A stretch of DNA of 49,184 bases from a bacterium. GTDB lineage: Bacteria; Actinomycetota; Acidimicrobiia; Spongiisociales; Spongiisociaceae. Of the stretch, positions 8,270 to 16,568 are shown piece after piece. The number at the start of each line of letters is the position of its first letter. Within the stretch, counting starts at the first letter, position 1. The notes below the pieces were generated by a model that saw nothing but the letters and a program-made list of their open reading frames with translations, made no database searches and was not told where the DNA came from. A program made the position numbers and the translations under genes. The stretch spans positions 1 to 49,184 of the forward strand of contig JAPPGV010000149.1 in NCBI GenBank assembly GCA_028821235.1, read 5' to 3'.

Positions 8270-9598
8270 TTAGATGGTGGCGGCGAGCTGGACCAGGACC
8301 TGCGACACGCCGGCGATCATCTCGTCCAGCTCGGTGGTGGTGGCCACCAGCGGGGGAGAGAGCATGATCTTGGCGCCGCCCCGGTCGTCGACCCGGAGGT
8401 GCAGGCCGGCTTCAAGGGCCAACTTGGGGAGAGCCTCGTACACGGCCCGCTTTGTCTCCTCTTCGGAGTAATCCCGTCCTTCCTTGCGGCTATGCCCGAG
8501 AGCAAGCGCGTAAAGGTAGCCGGTACCCCGGACATCCAACACCTGGTCGTGGGCCTCCGCGAGGTCGTGGAGGCGCGCTTCGAACAGCGGCGCATTGCGG
8601 GCGACGTTCTCGATCACCCTCTCTTCCCGCATGGCGGTGATGTTGGCGACGGCGGCAGCCATGACCACCGGATGGCCTCCCCAGGTGGCGCCGTGCAGGA
8701 AGCTCCCGGCGGTCGAGTCCAGTACCTTGTCGACCAGCGGCCGGCGGACCAGGACGCCGCCGATCGGCGCGTAGCCCGAGGTGGCGCCCTTGGCGAAGGT
8801 GATCATGTCGGGCTCTGCGTCCACGACCTCCGATCCGAACCAGGCGCCGAGCCGTCCGAACCCGCAGATCACCTCGTCGGCGACCAGCAGCACCCCGTAA
8901 CGGTCGCAGATGCGGCGTAACTCCCTCCAGTAACCGGCCGGAGGGACCAGGGCACCGCCTCCGTTCTGGACCGGTTCGGCGATGACCATGCCCACCTGAT
9001 CCGCTCCCCGGCGCAGGATTTCCTCCTCGACCACTCGGGCGGCTTCCACCCCGTCCGAATAGCCGAGGGTGTTGGGCACGTGGGTGAAGCCCGGCAGGAG
9101 GGGCAGGAAGGGCTCCCTGACCGGTTTCAGACCGGTGGCCGAGAGTGCGCCCATGCTGGTGCCGTGATACGAGTCGATCCGCGAGATGACGCCGGTCTTG
9201 GTAGGCCGGCCGGCGGCCTGTTGGTACTGGCGGGCGAACTTGATGGCTGATTCGTTGGCCTCGGAGCCCGAGCTGACGAAGAAGACCGCGTCGAGGTCAC
9301 CCGGCGCCAGGTCGGTTATCAACAAGGCGGCCTCGAGCGTGACAGGTGTGGTGGCCGACCAGGAGGGGAAGAAGGCAAGCTGCTCGGCCTGCTCGCTCAT
9401 CGCCTTCGCTATGTCAGTCCTCCCGTGCCCTATCTGGACGACGAACAGCCCGGCCAGCGTATCCAGGTACCTGTTGCCGGCGTGATCCCAGAGGTAACAG
9501 CCCTCACCGCGGGCGAACACGGGGGCGGCGCCGGAGCGCCAGTACTTGGCGCTGGTGAAGTGCGGCAGGAGGTGGCTGAGATCAGGCGAGCTAGTCAT
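8270..9598 (-). CDS. Class III (omega) pyridoxal-phosphate aminotransferase, pyruvate-type
   Basis: 442 aa, start ATG at 9598. PLP features are visible: the GSEANESAIKFARQY phosphate-binding segment, DSYHGTSMGA, Asp241 in VADEVICGFGR, and Schiff-base Lys270 in FAKGATSGYAPIGGV. Family relatives transfer amino groups from taurine, beta-alanine, putrescine or other omega-amines to pyruvate. The order aminotransferase-ald, with a divergent MocR gene, is the layout known for taurine:pyruvate aminotransferase under TauR. However, no sulfoacetaldehyde acetyltransferase or taurine transporter is in the window, so another omega-amine linked to the flanking N-methyl-amine enzymes is equally possible. 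Confidence 0.85.
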   Translation of the reverse strand: MTSSPDLSHLLPHFTSAKYWRSGAAPVFARGEGCYLWDHAGNRYLDTLAGLFVVQIGHGRTDIAKAMSEQAEQLAFFPSWSATTPVTLEAALLITDLAPGDLDAVFFVSSGSEANESAIKFARQYQQAAGRPTKTGVISRIDSYHGTSMGALSATGLKPVREPFLPLLPGFTHVPNTLGYSDGVEAARVVEEEILRRGADQVGMVIAEPVQNGGGALVPPAGYWRELRRICDRYGVLLVADEVICGFGRLGAWFGSEVVDAEPDMITFAKGATSGYAPIGGVLVRRPLVDKVLDSTAGSFLHGATWGGHPVVMAAAVANITAMREERVIENVARNAPLFEARLHDLAEAHDQVLDVRGTGYLYALALGHSRKEGRDYSEEETKRAVYEALPKLALEAGLHLRVDDRGGAKIMLSPPLVATTTELDEMIAGVSQVLVQLAATI

Positions 9599-9607
9599 GT
9601 CCCAAGT

Positions 9608-9632
9608 CTACCCGTCCGCCGGGCCTGGGTAG
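9608..9632. promoter_or_regulatory. Inverted repeat in divergent promoter, candidate MocR operator
   Basis: CTACCC at 9608-9613 and GGGTAG at 9627-9632 form a 6-bp inverted repeat with a 13-bp spacer. It lies in the ~63-bp gap between the aminotransferase and the divergently read MocR regulator. Regulators of this class usually bind their own divergent intergenic region, so this is a plausible operator. The short arms make it a weak call. Confidence 0.3.
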
Positions 9633-9661
9633 AGTGAGAAAGCCGATTGTCGGGGCGGTTG

Positions 9662-11140
9662 ATGATGACGTCTGAGCAGCATTACGCGACGGTGGCCCGC
9701 CTGTCCGACTCCCTGAGCGACGAGACGGATAAGCCGCGCTATCGCCGTCTCAAGGACGGGCTGACCAGGGCGATCGAGCAGGGGGAGCTCCATGGGGGTG
9801 AGATGCTCCCCTCGTCCCGGGTCCTGGCGGACCACCTGGACGTCTCCCGCAACACCGTGAACCGGGCCTACCGGGAGTTGGCCGTGGAGGGGTTCGTCGA
9901 GCCGATCGAACGGGTCGGTTATGTGGTGAACGAGGGGCTCGGTGACGGCGCGGCCGGTGGGCCGGAGAGGGATGGATCATCCACTCCGCCCCGGGTCCGT
10001 TGGGATGAGAGGTTGGGCGCCCCGGCCGAAGGCGATGCCGAACGGACCCGGCCGGCCGATTGGCGCTCCTACCCGTATCCGTTCGTGGTGGGTCCCGGTC
10101 CGGAGGGGTTCCCGATCGGTTCGTGGACCAAGGCCATGCGCACGGCGCTGCGCGAGGAACACCGAGGCACCAGCCTCCACAACCTGGACGACCAGGATGA
10201 CCCGCTCCTCGTAGAGCAGATCCGGCACATCATCCTTCCCGGTAGGGGCATCCAGGCCACGCCGGACCAGATTCTGGTGACGCTGGGAACCCAGCACGGG
10301 CTCCATCTGGTCGCGGAGGCACTGATCGGAGCCGGATCCACGGTGGGCATCGAGGATCCCGGCTATCCCGACGCCCGGAGGATGTTCCTCAAGCAGGAGG
10401 CGAAGCTGGTGCCGTTGCCGGTCGACGCCTTCGGCGTGACCGCTCCGCATGGTCTGTCGGGGCTGGACATGGTGTTCGTCACCCCGGGCCGCCAATTCCC
10501 TACCAACGTGACGATGACGATCGGCCGTCGGCGAAAGCTGCTGGCCCAGGCTGCCCGGGACGGCGCGCTGATCGTGGAGGACGACTACGACTCGGAGTAC
10601 TGCTACTCCCGACGGCCCCCGCCGGCCCTCAAAGCCCTGGACACGACGGGGCGGGTCGTCTACGTCGGGAGTTTCTCCAAGTTCCTGGCCCCCGGGCTGA
10701 GACTCGGATTCGTGGTGGCCGATCCCGTCCTGATCGACCATCTGCGCCGGCTGCGACATCACATGCTCAGGCACCCTCCGGGGATCATCCAGCGCACCAC
10801 CGCCCTGATGATGGAGGTCGGCGATTACGGGAGGGTGATCAGAAGGCACCGCCGGGTGCTCAGGTCCAAGTGGCAGGCCATCAACGAGGCGGTGGACGAC
10901 CTCTTTCCGTGGCCGGTTCGGGGCACCGACGGCGGGATGAGCCTGTGGGTGGCCGGACCGGAGGATCTGGACGCAGCCGCCCTCGCCGATCGGGCCCTGG
11001 ATGACGGGGTGGTGATCGAACCGGGCCGATCCTGCTTCCTGGGCCCGGACCGTCCTGCTCGCTACTTCCAACTCGGGTTCGCCGCCATCGATCGGGAGGC
11101 GATTCGCCCGGGAATAGAGCGTCTGGCCCGGTTCCTCTGA
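9662..11140 (+). CDS. MocR-family regulator (GntR wHTH + aminotransferase-like domain), TauR-like
   Basis: About 492 aa. Start placed at ATG 9662 (or 9665); an upstream TTG at 9647 is less likely. The winged helix (about 30-95) shows LKDGLTRAIEQGELHGGEML, PSSRVLADHLDVSRNTVNRA and the wing FVEPIERVGYVV. The rest is a fold-type I aminotransferase domain with ILVTLGTQHGLHLVAEAL, IEDPGYPDARRMFL, LIVEDDYDSEY and PLP lysine in YVGSFSKFLAPGLRLGF. It is divergent from the aminotransferase-ald genes and most likely controls them, with PLP bound to an amine ligand as effector. Family members with this neighbourhood include TauR (taurine) and GabR-like proteins. Confidence 0.88.
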   Translation: MMTSEQHYATVARLSDSLSDETDKPRYRRLKDGLTRAIEQGELHGGEMLPSSRVLADHLDVSRNTVNRAYRELAVEGFVEPIERVGYVVNEGLGDGAAGGPERDGSSTPPRVRWDERLGAPAEGDAERTRPADWRSYPYPFVVGPGPEGFPIGSWTKAMRTALREEHRGTSLHNLDDQDDPLLVEQIRHIILPGRGIQATPDQILVTLGTQHGLHLVAEALIGAGSTVGIEDPGYPDARRMFLKQEAKLVPLPVDAFGVTAPHGLSGLDMVFVTPGRQFPTNVTMTIGRRRKLLAQAARDGALIVEDDYDSEYCYSRRPPPALKALDTTGRVVYVGSFSKFLAPGLRLGFVVADPVLIDHLRRLRHHMLRHPPGIIQRTTALMMEVGDYGRVIRRHRRVLRSKWQAINEAVDDLFPWPVRGTDGGMSLWVAGPEDLDAAALADRALDDGVVIEPGRSCFLGPDRPARYFQLGFAAIDREAIRPGIERLARFL

Positions 11141-11190
11141 GGTAGATGGGCGTATCCCGCCGAACCGCCGCCGGCCCGACCTCCAACTCG

Positions 11191-11214
11191 GTGGGTGGTG
11201 GCTGTCGCACCCAC
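11191..11214 (+). terminator. Stem-loop after the MocR gene, possible terminator
   Basis: GTGGGTG at 11191-11197 pairs perfectly with CACCCAC at 11208-11214 around a 10-nt loop, 51 bp after the MocR stop. No U-tract follows, so intrinsic termination is uncertain. Confidence 0.35.
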
Positions 11215-11297
11215 GGGTATAGCCGGGTGGCGATGCTTAGGATAAACTATCGAATGGTAGGGGCGACAACCGAAGTCATCGCCCGCCACCACAACTT

Positions 11298-11391
11298 GGC
11301 GGGTATTGCCTGTTGGTACAGGACCGGGCTTCACACACTCGGAGCCGAGGAGAGACACCTCCTGGCTGCGGTTCGACTCCGCTGCCCGCCG
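11298..11391 (+). tRNA. tRNA-Sec-like / allo-tRNA candidate (8-bp acceptor, 4-bp T stem, UCA in anticodon loop)
   Basis: A full cloverleaf can be drawn. The acceptor GGCGGGTA (11298-11305) pairs over 8 bp with TGCCCGCC (11383-11390), followed by discriminator G and no encoded CCA. The D arm CCTGT-TGGT-ACAGG has a 5-bp stem with only a 4-nt loop, the hallmark of selenocysteine tRNA. The anticodon arm is CCGGG / CTCGG with loop CTTCACACA, where TCA follows the conserved U33. The variable arm AGCC-g-AGGAG / CTCCT-GGCT forms a 9-bp stem with one bulged G. The T arm GCGG-TTCGACT-CCGC has the same T loop as E. coli SelC. Oddities are the 9-nt anticodon loop (two extra bases 3' of TCA) and a 4-bp rather than 5-bp T stem, giving an 8/4 fold as in allo-tRNAs. 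No selA, selB, selD or obvious selenoprotein is in the window. Confidence 0.7.
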
Positions 11392-11481
11392 CCGTTTCCC
11401 GCAGCCTTGCGAACAAGTGTAGCACATACTCTGTCATTGAAAGTATCCGCCAACGGGTATTTATCTTGGTTTGAGACGGGG

Positions 11482-13908
11482 CTAGCTACGCATCCGGACC
11501 CCTTGCGGATCGAACAGGGGAGCGGGCTGCAGGGTGGCCTTGCGCCGTTTCCCGAGGATCTCGATCTCGAAGCGCTGCCCGGGTTCGGCCAACTCGGACG
11601 GTACGTACCCGAGGGCGACCGAGCAGCCCACCGTGTGGGCGTAGCCCCCCGATGTCACCCAGCCCACCACCTCGCCGCCATGCCAGACCGGCTCGTCACC
11701 CACTGCGTCGGCATCGGCCGCGTCGACGACCATCGTGACCAACCGCCGCTCCGGACCTCTCTCCCGCTCCCGCCGGGCGGCCTCATCCCCTACGAATTCT
11801 CCCTTGTCGAGGGCTACGAACCGTGACAGGCCCGCTTCCGCCGGGCCGTAGACCGGCCGGTACTCCCGGGCCCAGGAACCGAATCCCTTCTCCAGCCTTA
11901 ACGAGTCGAGGGCCCGGAGACCGAAGTCACGGATCCCGTGTTCCCGTCCGGCGTCGAGCAGCACCTCGTACAGGGCCACGAGGTGCTCCGGCCCCACCCA
12001 GATCTCGTATCCGAGGTCTCCGGTGTAGGTGAGCCTGCCGACCAGCGCCGGGACCATCCCGAGGTCCATGGCCTTGATGTCCATGAAGCGGAGGACGTCG
12101 GGGCCGACGTCCTGGTCCGCGACCGCCGCCAGCACGTGGCGCGAGGCCGGGCCGGCGATCGACAGTCCGACCATCGTCCGTCCGAGCGGCGCGACCTCTA
12201 CCCGGCAGTCGGGGGGAATCCGGGAGAGGAACCAGCGCATGTGGTAGTCCTCGGCGGGACCCGAGCCGAACACGATGTAGTGGTTCCCGAGGTTGGCAAC
12301 GGTGAAGTCGCCGATCAGCTTGCCCTGGTGGTTCAGCATCGGGCTGAGGGTGATGCGGCCGGGCGGCGGGACGTTGTTGGCGAGGATCCGGTCGAGCCAT
12401 GACACGGCATCCCGACCCTTGACCCGGTACTTGGCAAACCCCGAAATCTCGATCATGCCCACCCCGCCACGGACCGCGGCGCACTCCGCGGCGACCACCG
12501 GGAAGGCGTTGGAACGACGGAACGTAACCTCCTCGACGGGCTCCCTACCGCGATCCTGGAACCACAGAGGCACTTCGAGTCCGAACGCGGCGCCCCACAC
12601 GGCACTTGCCTGCGTGTACCGGTCGTAGAGAGGGGTGGTGTGGAGCGGCCGGGCTGCGGGCAGTTCCTCGTTCGGGAAGGTGATCTTGAACCGCCTCGAG
12701 TAGTTCTCGCGCACCTTGGCGTTCGTGTACTCGATGGTGGCCCAGTCGCCGAAGCGGGCGGCGTCCATCGCCCACACGTCGAGCCCGGGATCCCCCTCTG
12801 CCATCCAGTTGGCCAGGGCCAGGCCTACTCCGCCGGCCTGGCAGAAGCCTGCCATGACCCCCACCGCCAGCCAGAGGTTGCGTATCCCCTTGACCGGACC
12901 GATACACGGGTTGCCGTCGGGGGAGAAGACGAACGGACCGTGCACGATGTTCCGTATTCCGGCGTCGGCCAGGGCGGGGTAGTGGGTGAATCCCGCTTCG
13001 AGCTCGGGGGCGATCCGATCGATCTCCGGTGGTAACAACTCGCTTCCGAAGCTCCACGGCGTTGCCCGGGGGGACCACGGCTTGTGATCCTGTTCGTAGG
13101 TGCCCAACAGGATGCCGCCGGACTCCTCCCTCATGTAGATCTCACCGCCGAAGTCGACCACGGTGGGCAGCTCCTTCCCCGTGGCCTCGCGGTGCTCGGC
13201 GACTGCGGGCACGGGTTCGGTGACGATGTACTGGTGGGCCATGGCCAGCAGCGGCAGTTCCAGGCCGACCATCCGCCCTACTTCGCGACCCCAGAGCCCG
13301 CCCGCGTTGACCACGTGCTCGGTGTGGATGTCTCCCCGGCTGGTACGGACGTCCCAGGTGCCGTCCGCACGCTGCGATAGGGCTTCGACCATCGTGTTGC
13401 GAACCACGGTGGCGCCGCCCACCTCCGCGGCCCCGGCGTAGGCCCGCACGACCCCCGACGGGTCCACATGGCCCTCGTGCCGGTCCCACATGGCTCCCAC
13501 GAAGAGCGCCGGGTCCATCAGCGGGAAGATCTCGGCCGCTTCCCGGACGGAGATGAGCTCGGTCTCCATCCCCAGGTACCGGCCCCTGGCGTGCACCGTC
13601 CTCAGCCAGTCCATCCACGCGGGGGAGTCGGCCAGCTGCAGACCGCCGGTCAAGTGGAGACCGCAGTCCTGCCCGGAAATCCTCTCGACCTCGGGATACA
13701 GCTCGACGGTGTACCGCTGGAGGGCGGCTAGGTCGACGCTCCCGTTGTGCGTGTGTATGCCTCCTGCCGCATGCCATGACGATCCGGCGGCCAGCTCGAG
13801 ACGCTCGACCAGCATCACGTCGGTCCAGCCCGCCTTGGTGAGGTGGTAGAGGACGGAGCAGCCGACCACGCCGCCGCCGATCACCACGGCCTGAGCCTCC
13901 GACTTCAA
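11482..13908 (-). CDS. FAD-dependent dimethylglycine/sarcosine dehydrogenase-like enzyme with GcvT domain, second copy
   Basis: 808 aa. The FAD domain begins at once with AVVIGGGVVGCSVLYHLTKA and contains SSWHAAGG, with His46 at the covalent-FAD position. The C-terminal half is GcvT-like, with PVVAAECAAVRGGVGM, LSIAGPASRHVLAAV, RLTYTGDLGYEIWVG and LRALDSLRLEKGFGSWAREY. Domain order and length match the copy at 4658-7141, but the sequences are clearly divergent paralogues (for example WHAAGG against WHAAGL), so substrates probably differ. It is read toward the tRNA and the MocR gene, outside the ald operon, and may be controlled separately. The product would feed methylene-THF, and with the other enzymes the locus looks like a methylated-amine catabolic block. 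Confidence 0.87.
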   Translation of the reverse strand: MKSEAQAVVIGGGVVGCSVLYHLTKAGWTDVMLVERLELAAGSSWHAAGGIHTHNGSVDLAALQRYTVELYPEVERISGQDCGLHLTGGLQLADSPAWMDWLRTVHARGRYLGMETELISVREAAEIFPLMDPALFVGAMWDRHEGHVDPSGVVRAYAGAAEVGGATVVRNTMVEALSQRADGTWDVRTSRGDIHTEHVVNAGGLWGREVGRMVGLELPLLAMAHQYIVTEPVPAVAEHREATGKELPTVVDFGGEIYMREESGGILLGTYEQDHKPWSPRATPWSFGSELLPPEIDRIAPELEAGFTHYPALADAGIRNIVHGPFVFSPDGNPCIGPVKGIRNLWLAVGVMAGFCQAGGVGLALANWMAEGDPGLDVWAMDAARFGDWATIEYTNAKVRENYSRRFKITFPNEELPAARPLHTTPLYDRYTQASAVWGAAFGLEVPLWFQDRGREPVEEVTFRRSNAFPVVAAECAAVRGGVGMIEISGFAKYRVKGRDAVSWLDRILANNVPPPGRITLSPMLNHQGKLIGDFTVANLGNHYIVFGSGPAEDYHMRWFLSRIPPDCRVEVAPLGRTMVGLSIAGPASRHVLAAVADQDVGPDVLRFMDIKAMDLGMVPALVGRLTYTGDLGYEIWVGPEHLVALYEVLLDAGREHGIRDFGLRALDSLRLEKGFGSWAREYRPVYGPAEAGLSRFVALDKGEFVGDEAARRERERGPERRLVTMVVDAADADAVGDEPVWHGGEVVGWVTSGGYAHTVGCSVALGYVPSELAEPGQRFEIEILGKRRKATLQPAPLFDPQGVRMRS

Positions 13909-14072
13909 CGTGGGGTCACCTTGATGGGGAGGTCGACGTTCATGCAGGAGGCGACTTCCTGGGCAGACCCGGGAAGGCTGGACAGACCACTAGAGTCGGG
14001 ATTGCGGGCGGGCTGCGGTAACGTGGCCGGTCCCGTCTGGGTTGCCTGTTCTTGCGGGGTCGAGAGGTGAAG

Positions 14073-14330
14073 ATGGCGGATCACAGTTCGGATCAGGTTC
14101 GGGAAGGCGACGGATCGCACGATGCCGGTAGCGATCTGGCCTTCGGTATGGCCATCATGAAGGGCTCCATCGTCGGTCTACCCCTGATGATCGTCTTCAT
14201 GACCGTCGCCGTCTGGTTGATGACCGGTCAGAGCTGGCAGACCTCGGTGGCTACCGCCTTGCTGCCGGGTGTCCTGTTCGGCGTTTTCGGCGGCGGTTTT
14301 CTCGGCATGATCCGGGCGATGGACCACTGA
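14073..14330 (+). CDS. Small two-helix membrane protein, unknown function
   Basis: 85 aa, starting at ATG 14073 behind a GAGAGGTGA ribosome site; an upstream TTG at 14052 is in frame but less likely. The first ~25 residues are polar and acidic (SSDQVREGDGSHDAGSD). Two hydrophobic helices follow, about 33-54 (SIVGLPLMIVFMTVAVWLM) and 62-80 (TALLPGVLFGVFGGGFLGMI, glycine-rich). I do not recognise the family. It is divergent from the FAD enzyme and converges on the kinase gene with only 10 bp between stops. Confidence 0.6.
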   Translation: MADHSSDQVREGDGSHDAGSDLAFGMAIMKGSIVGLPLMIVFMTVAVWLMTGQSWQTSVATALLPGVLFGVFGGGFLGMIRAMDH

Positions 14331-14340
14331 ACGAGGGCTC

Positions 14341-16566
14341 TCACCCGTCCTCGTAGTCGTCATCCTCGTCGTCATCGTCATCCTCGTCGATCAACCGGTC
14401 CGCGTACGCCTGATCGGCTTCGGACGCTCCCTCGGGCCGTCTGAGTGGTAGGTCGACCGTCATCTGCGTGAACTCTCCCTCCTCCGACTCGACCGAGATG
14501 GCTCCGCCGTGCGTCCGGACGATGTCGCTCGAGAGCGCCAGACCCAGGCCGGTGCCCTTGTCGGTGGGCTTGGTGGTGAAGAAGGGATTGAAGATCTTGT
14601 CGATCACGTCCTCAGGGATGCCGTCCCCGTTGTCGCGGATGATGACCTGAGCCCGGTCGCCGACCCGTTTGGTCTTCAGCCAGACGGTGGGCATGTAGGG
14701 CGTGCCGTCGCGGGGCGTCTCCTGGATCGACACCCGCTTGAAGTCGACGGCCTGGCAGGAGTTGCCGACCATGTTGAGGAACACCCGGCCCAAGTCCTGC
14801 GGGATGGCCTCCATGTCGCCCACGTCGGGATCGAAGTCGCGCTCGATGGTCAGCTGGAAGTCGGGATCCACAGCCCGGGCGCTGTGGTAGGCCAGTTGGG
14901 CGTGCTCGTTGAAGACGGTGTTGAGATCGACGGTCTGCCACTCGCCACCACCCCGGCCCATCATCAGCATGTCCTGCACGATCCGGTTGGCCCGCTCGCT
15001 GTGCCGGCGGATCCGTTCGAGGTTGTCGGTCAGGTCCTCGACGATCTCGGCTATCTCGTCCTCGTCCAGGTCGTCCTCCTCGAGGATCTCCTCGAGTTCC
15101 TCCAGCAGTTCCTCGGAAGCCTCCGAGAAGTTCTTCACGAAGTTCAGCGGGTTGCGGATCTCGTGGGCCACCCCGGCGGTGACCTCACCGAGCGCCGCCA
15201 GCTTCTCCTGCATCACGATCTGGTCCTGGGCCCGCTCCAGCTCGGAGAGGACCTCCTCCAACTGGCTGTTCTTCTCGACCAGCTCGGCGGCCATCTTCTC
15301 GACCAGGTTCAGGCGCTGAACCTCGAGCGCGTGGCGGCGGAAGACCTCCAGGGCGGCGGCCATGTCGGCCACCTCGTCCCGGCCCTTGATGTTGACCTCG
15401 CCTTCGAGGTCCCCGTCGGCCATCTGCCGCATGCGAGCCGACAGTATGTGGATCCGGCGGAGCAGGACCCGGCCGACGAAGCCGTAGCTGATGGCGAAGG
15501 CTGCGAGCACGCCGAGGATGCTGATCGTCACCAGCAGGGCGCGGCCGGTGTTGATGGCGTTGTCGGATGCCTGGTTGGCCGCGTCGGCCGCCTGGTTTGC
15601 GGACGTGACCAGGCCATCGACCTCCGTCGTCAACTGTGCGGCCAATTCGGTCGTGTGGAGCAACAGGGCGTCCTGGCTCTCCTCCAGCCTGAGCTTCTCG
15701 ATCAGGAGGTCGAAGCCGTCCCCCTGGGTCGTAGCCGTACTGAGCAGCTGATCGAAGAGGGGGGTGAGCGAGGCATGCAGATCGGTTCCCTCAATGGCGC
15801 CCAGGCTGATCGCCAGGCGCCCGGAGGTGGATTCGAAGCTCTCCTGGAGGGGTTCGATGTAGGCCGCGTCCGAGACGCTCAGGCCGCTGGATAGCAGCTG
15901 GGTCGCCAGCGTGGCCTCCGACTTGAGCGACGCGAGGTGGCGGTAGCGGTTGAACTCGGTCTCCGACAGGTAGAGGGTCCGGCTGACCGGCGGCTCGCCC
16001 AGATCGCGAAACCCGGTCAGCTGGTAGAACAACTGGTCGTCGATGGCGGGGACGATTATGTCGTCGAGCCGGGAGCGCAGGTCGATTATCAGCAACCTCA
16101 ACGCCTCGGCTCGCTGGACGAGGGCGTGACGCTGGGAGAGCTGTCCCTGGATCCGGTCGATGTTGAACAGCAACTGGAAGAAGACCGCCTGCGCATTGGG
16201 GATGTAGGTCTGGATATGGTCTTCGGTTCTCGCCAGCCTTTGCAGTAGGAGGATCTGATCCTCGAAGCCCTGCTGGGCCTGGCGGATCTCCTCGGATATG
16301 GCGTCGACCTCGGTCGGCTGGGCGGCTACCAGCCTGGGAGCTGCCGCGGCGAGGGTCCGGCTGTACTCAGCCATCCGGAACGCCGCCTCCATCTCGGGCA
16401 GGCTCTCGCTCTCCACCCTGGCCTGGGCGGCGCCGACCCGGTTGAACGAGACCCAACCGACGAAGCTGGCCGCAATGGTCAGAGCGACGACGGCTCCGAT
16501 CCCGATGTACATCTGGGTGGATATGAGGGTGCGGAGCGCCCAGAGACGACCGAGCCAGTTCGCCAC
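14341..16566 (-). CDS. TorS-like membrane sensor histidine kinase (HAMP, HisKA, HATPase)
   Basis: 741 aa. Transmembrane helix 1 is at about 18-40 (IGIGAVVALTIAASFVGWV). A roughly 300-residue all-helical extracytoplasmic domain follows, with the TorS-sensor style AARVES-LPEMEAAFRMAEYS, RTLAAAAPRLVAAQPTEVD. Helix 2 (about 345-367) leads into a HAMP with RMRQMADGDLEGEVNIKGRD. The phosphoacceptor His is in GVAHEIRNPLNFVKNFSE, with an acidic insertion after it (EEILEEDDLDEDEIAE). The ATPase has NMVGNSCQA, RDNGDGIPEDV and GTGLGLALSSDIV. The protein ends in a strongly acidic tail (DDDDDEDDDYEDG). It is last in a tight operon, two bases after the binding-protein gene, which suggests that lipoprotein is its ligand sensor. 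Likely target: the response regulator-phosphatase at 18280-19494. Confidence 0.88.
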   Translation of the reverse strand: MANWLGRLWALRTLISTQMYIGIGAVVALTIAASFVGWVSFNRVGAAQARVESESLPEMEAAFRMAEYSRTLAAAAPRLVAAQPTEVDAISEEIRQAQQGFEDQILLLQRLARTEDHIQTYIPNAQAVFFQLLFNIDRIQGQLSQRHALVQRAEALRLLIIDLRSRLDDIIVPAIDDQLFYQLTGFRDLGEPPVSRTLYLSETEFNRYRHLASLKSEATLATQLLSSGLSVSDAAYIEPLQESFESTSGRLAISLGAIEGTDLHASLTPLFDQLLSTATTQGDGFDLLIEKLRLEESQDALLLHTTELAAQLTTEVDGLVTSANQAADAANQASDNAINTGRALLVTISILGVLAAFAISYGFVGRVLLRRIHILSARMRQMADGDLEGEVNIKGRDEVADMAAALEVFRRHALEVQRLNLVEKMAAELVEKNSQLEEVLSELERAQDQIVMQEKLAALGEVTAGVAHEIRNPLNFVKNFSEASEELLEELEEILEEDDLDEDEIAEIVEDLTDNLERIRRHSERANRIVQDMLMMGRGGGEWQTVDLNTVFNEHAQLAYHSARAVDPDFQLTIERDFDPDVGDMEAIPQDLGRVFLNMVGNSCQAVDFKRVSIQETPRDGTPYMPTVWLKTKRVGDRAQVIIRDNGDGIPEDVIDKIFNPFFTTKPTDKGTGLGLALSSDIVRTHGGAISVESEEGEFTQMTVDLPLRRPEGASEADQAYADRLIDEDDDDDEDDDYEDG

Positions 16567-16568
16567 GG

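Noticed and set aside
9977-11071. 364-codon minus-strand frame opposite the MocR gene
   Set aside because: Antisense shadow; MocR motifs on the plus strand are unambiguous.
7154-11140. Confident taurine degradation operon
   Set aside because: The layout fits, but xsc and a taurine transporter are absent from the window, so the substrate is left open.
14509-15894. 461-codon plus-strand frame opposite the sensor kinase gene
   Set aside because: Leu/Val/Asp/Gly-rich mirror of the kinase; the kinase strand carries HAMP, HisKA and ATPase motifs.
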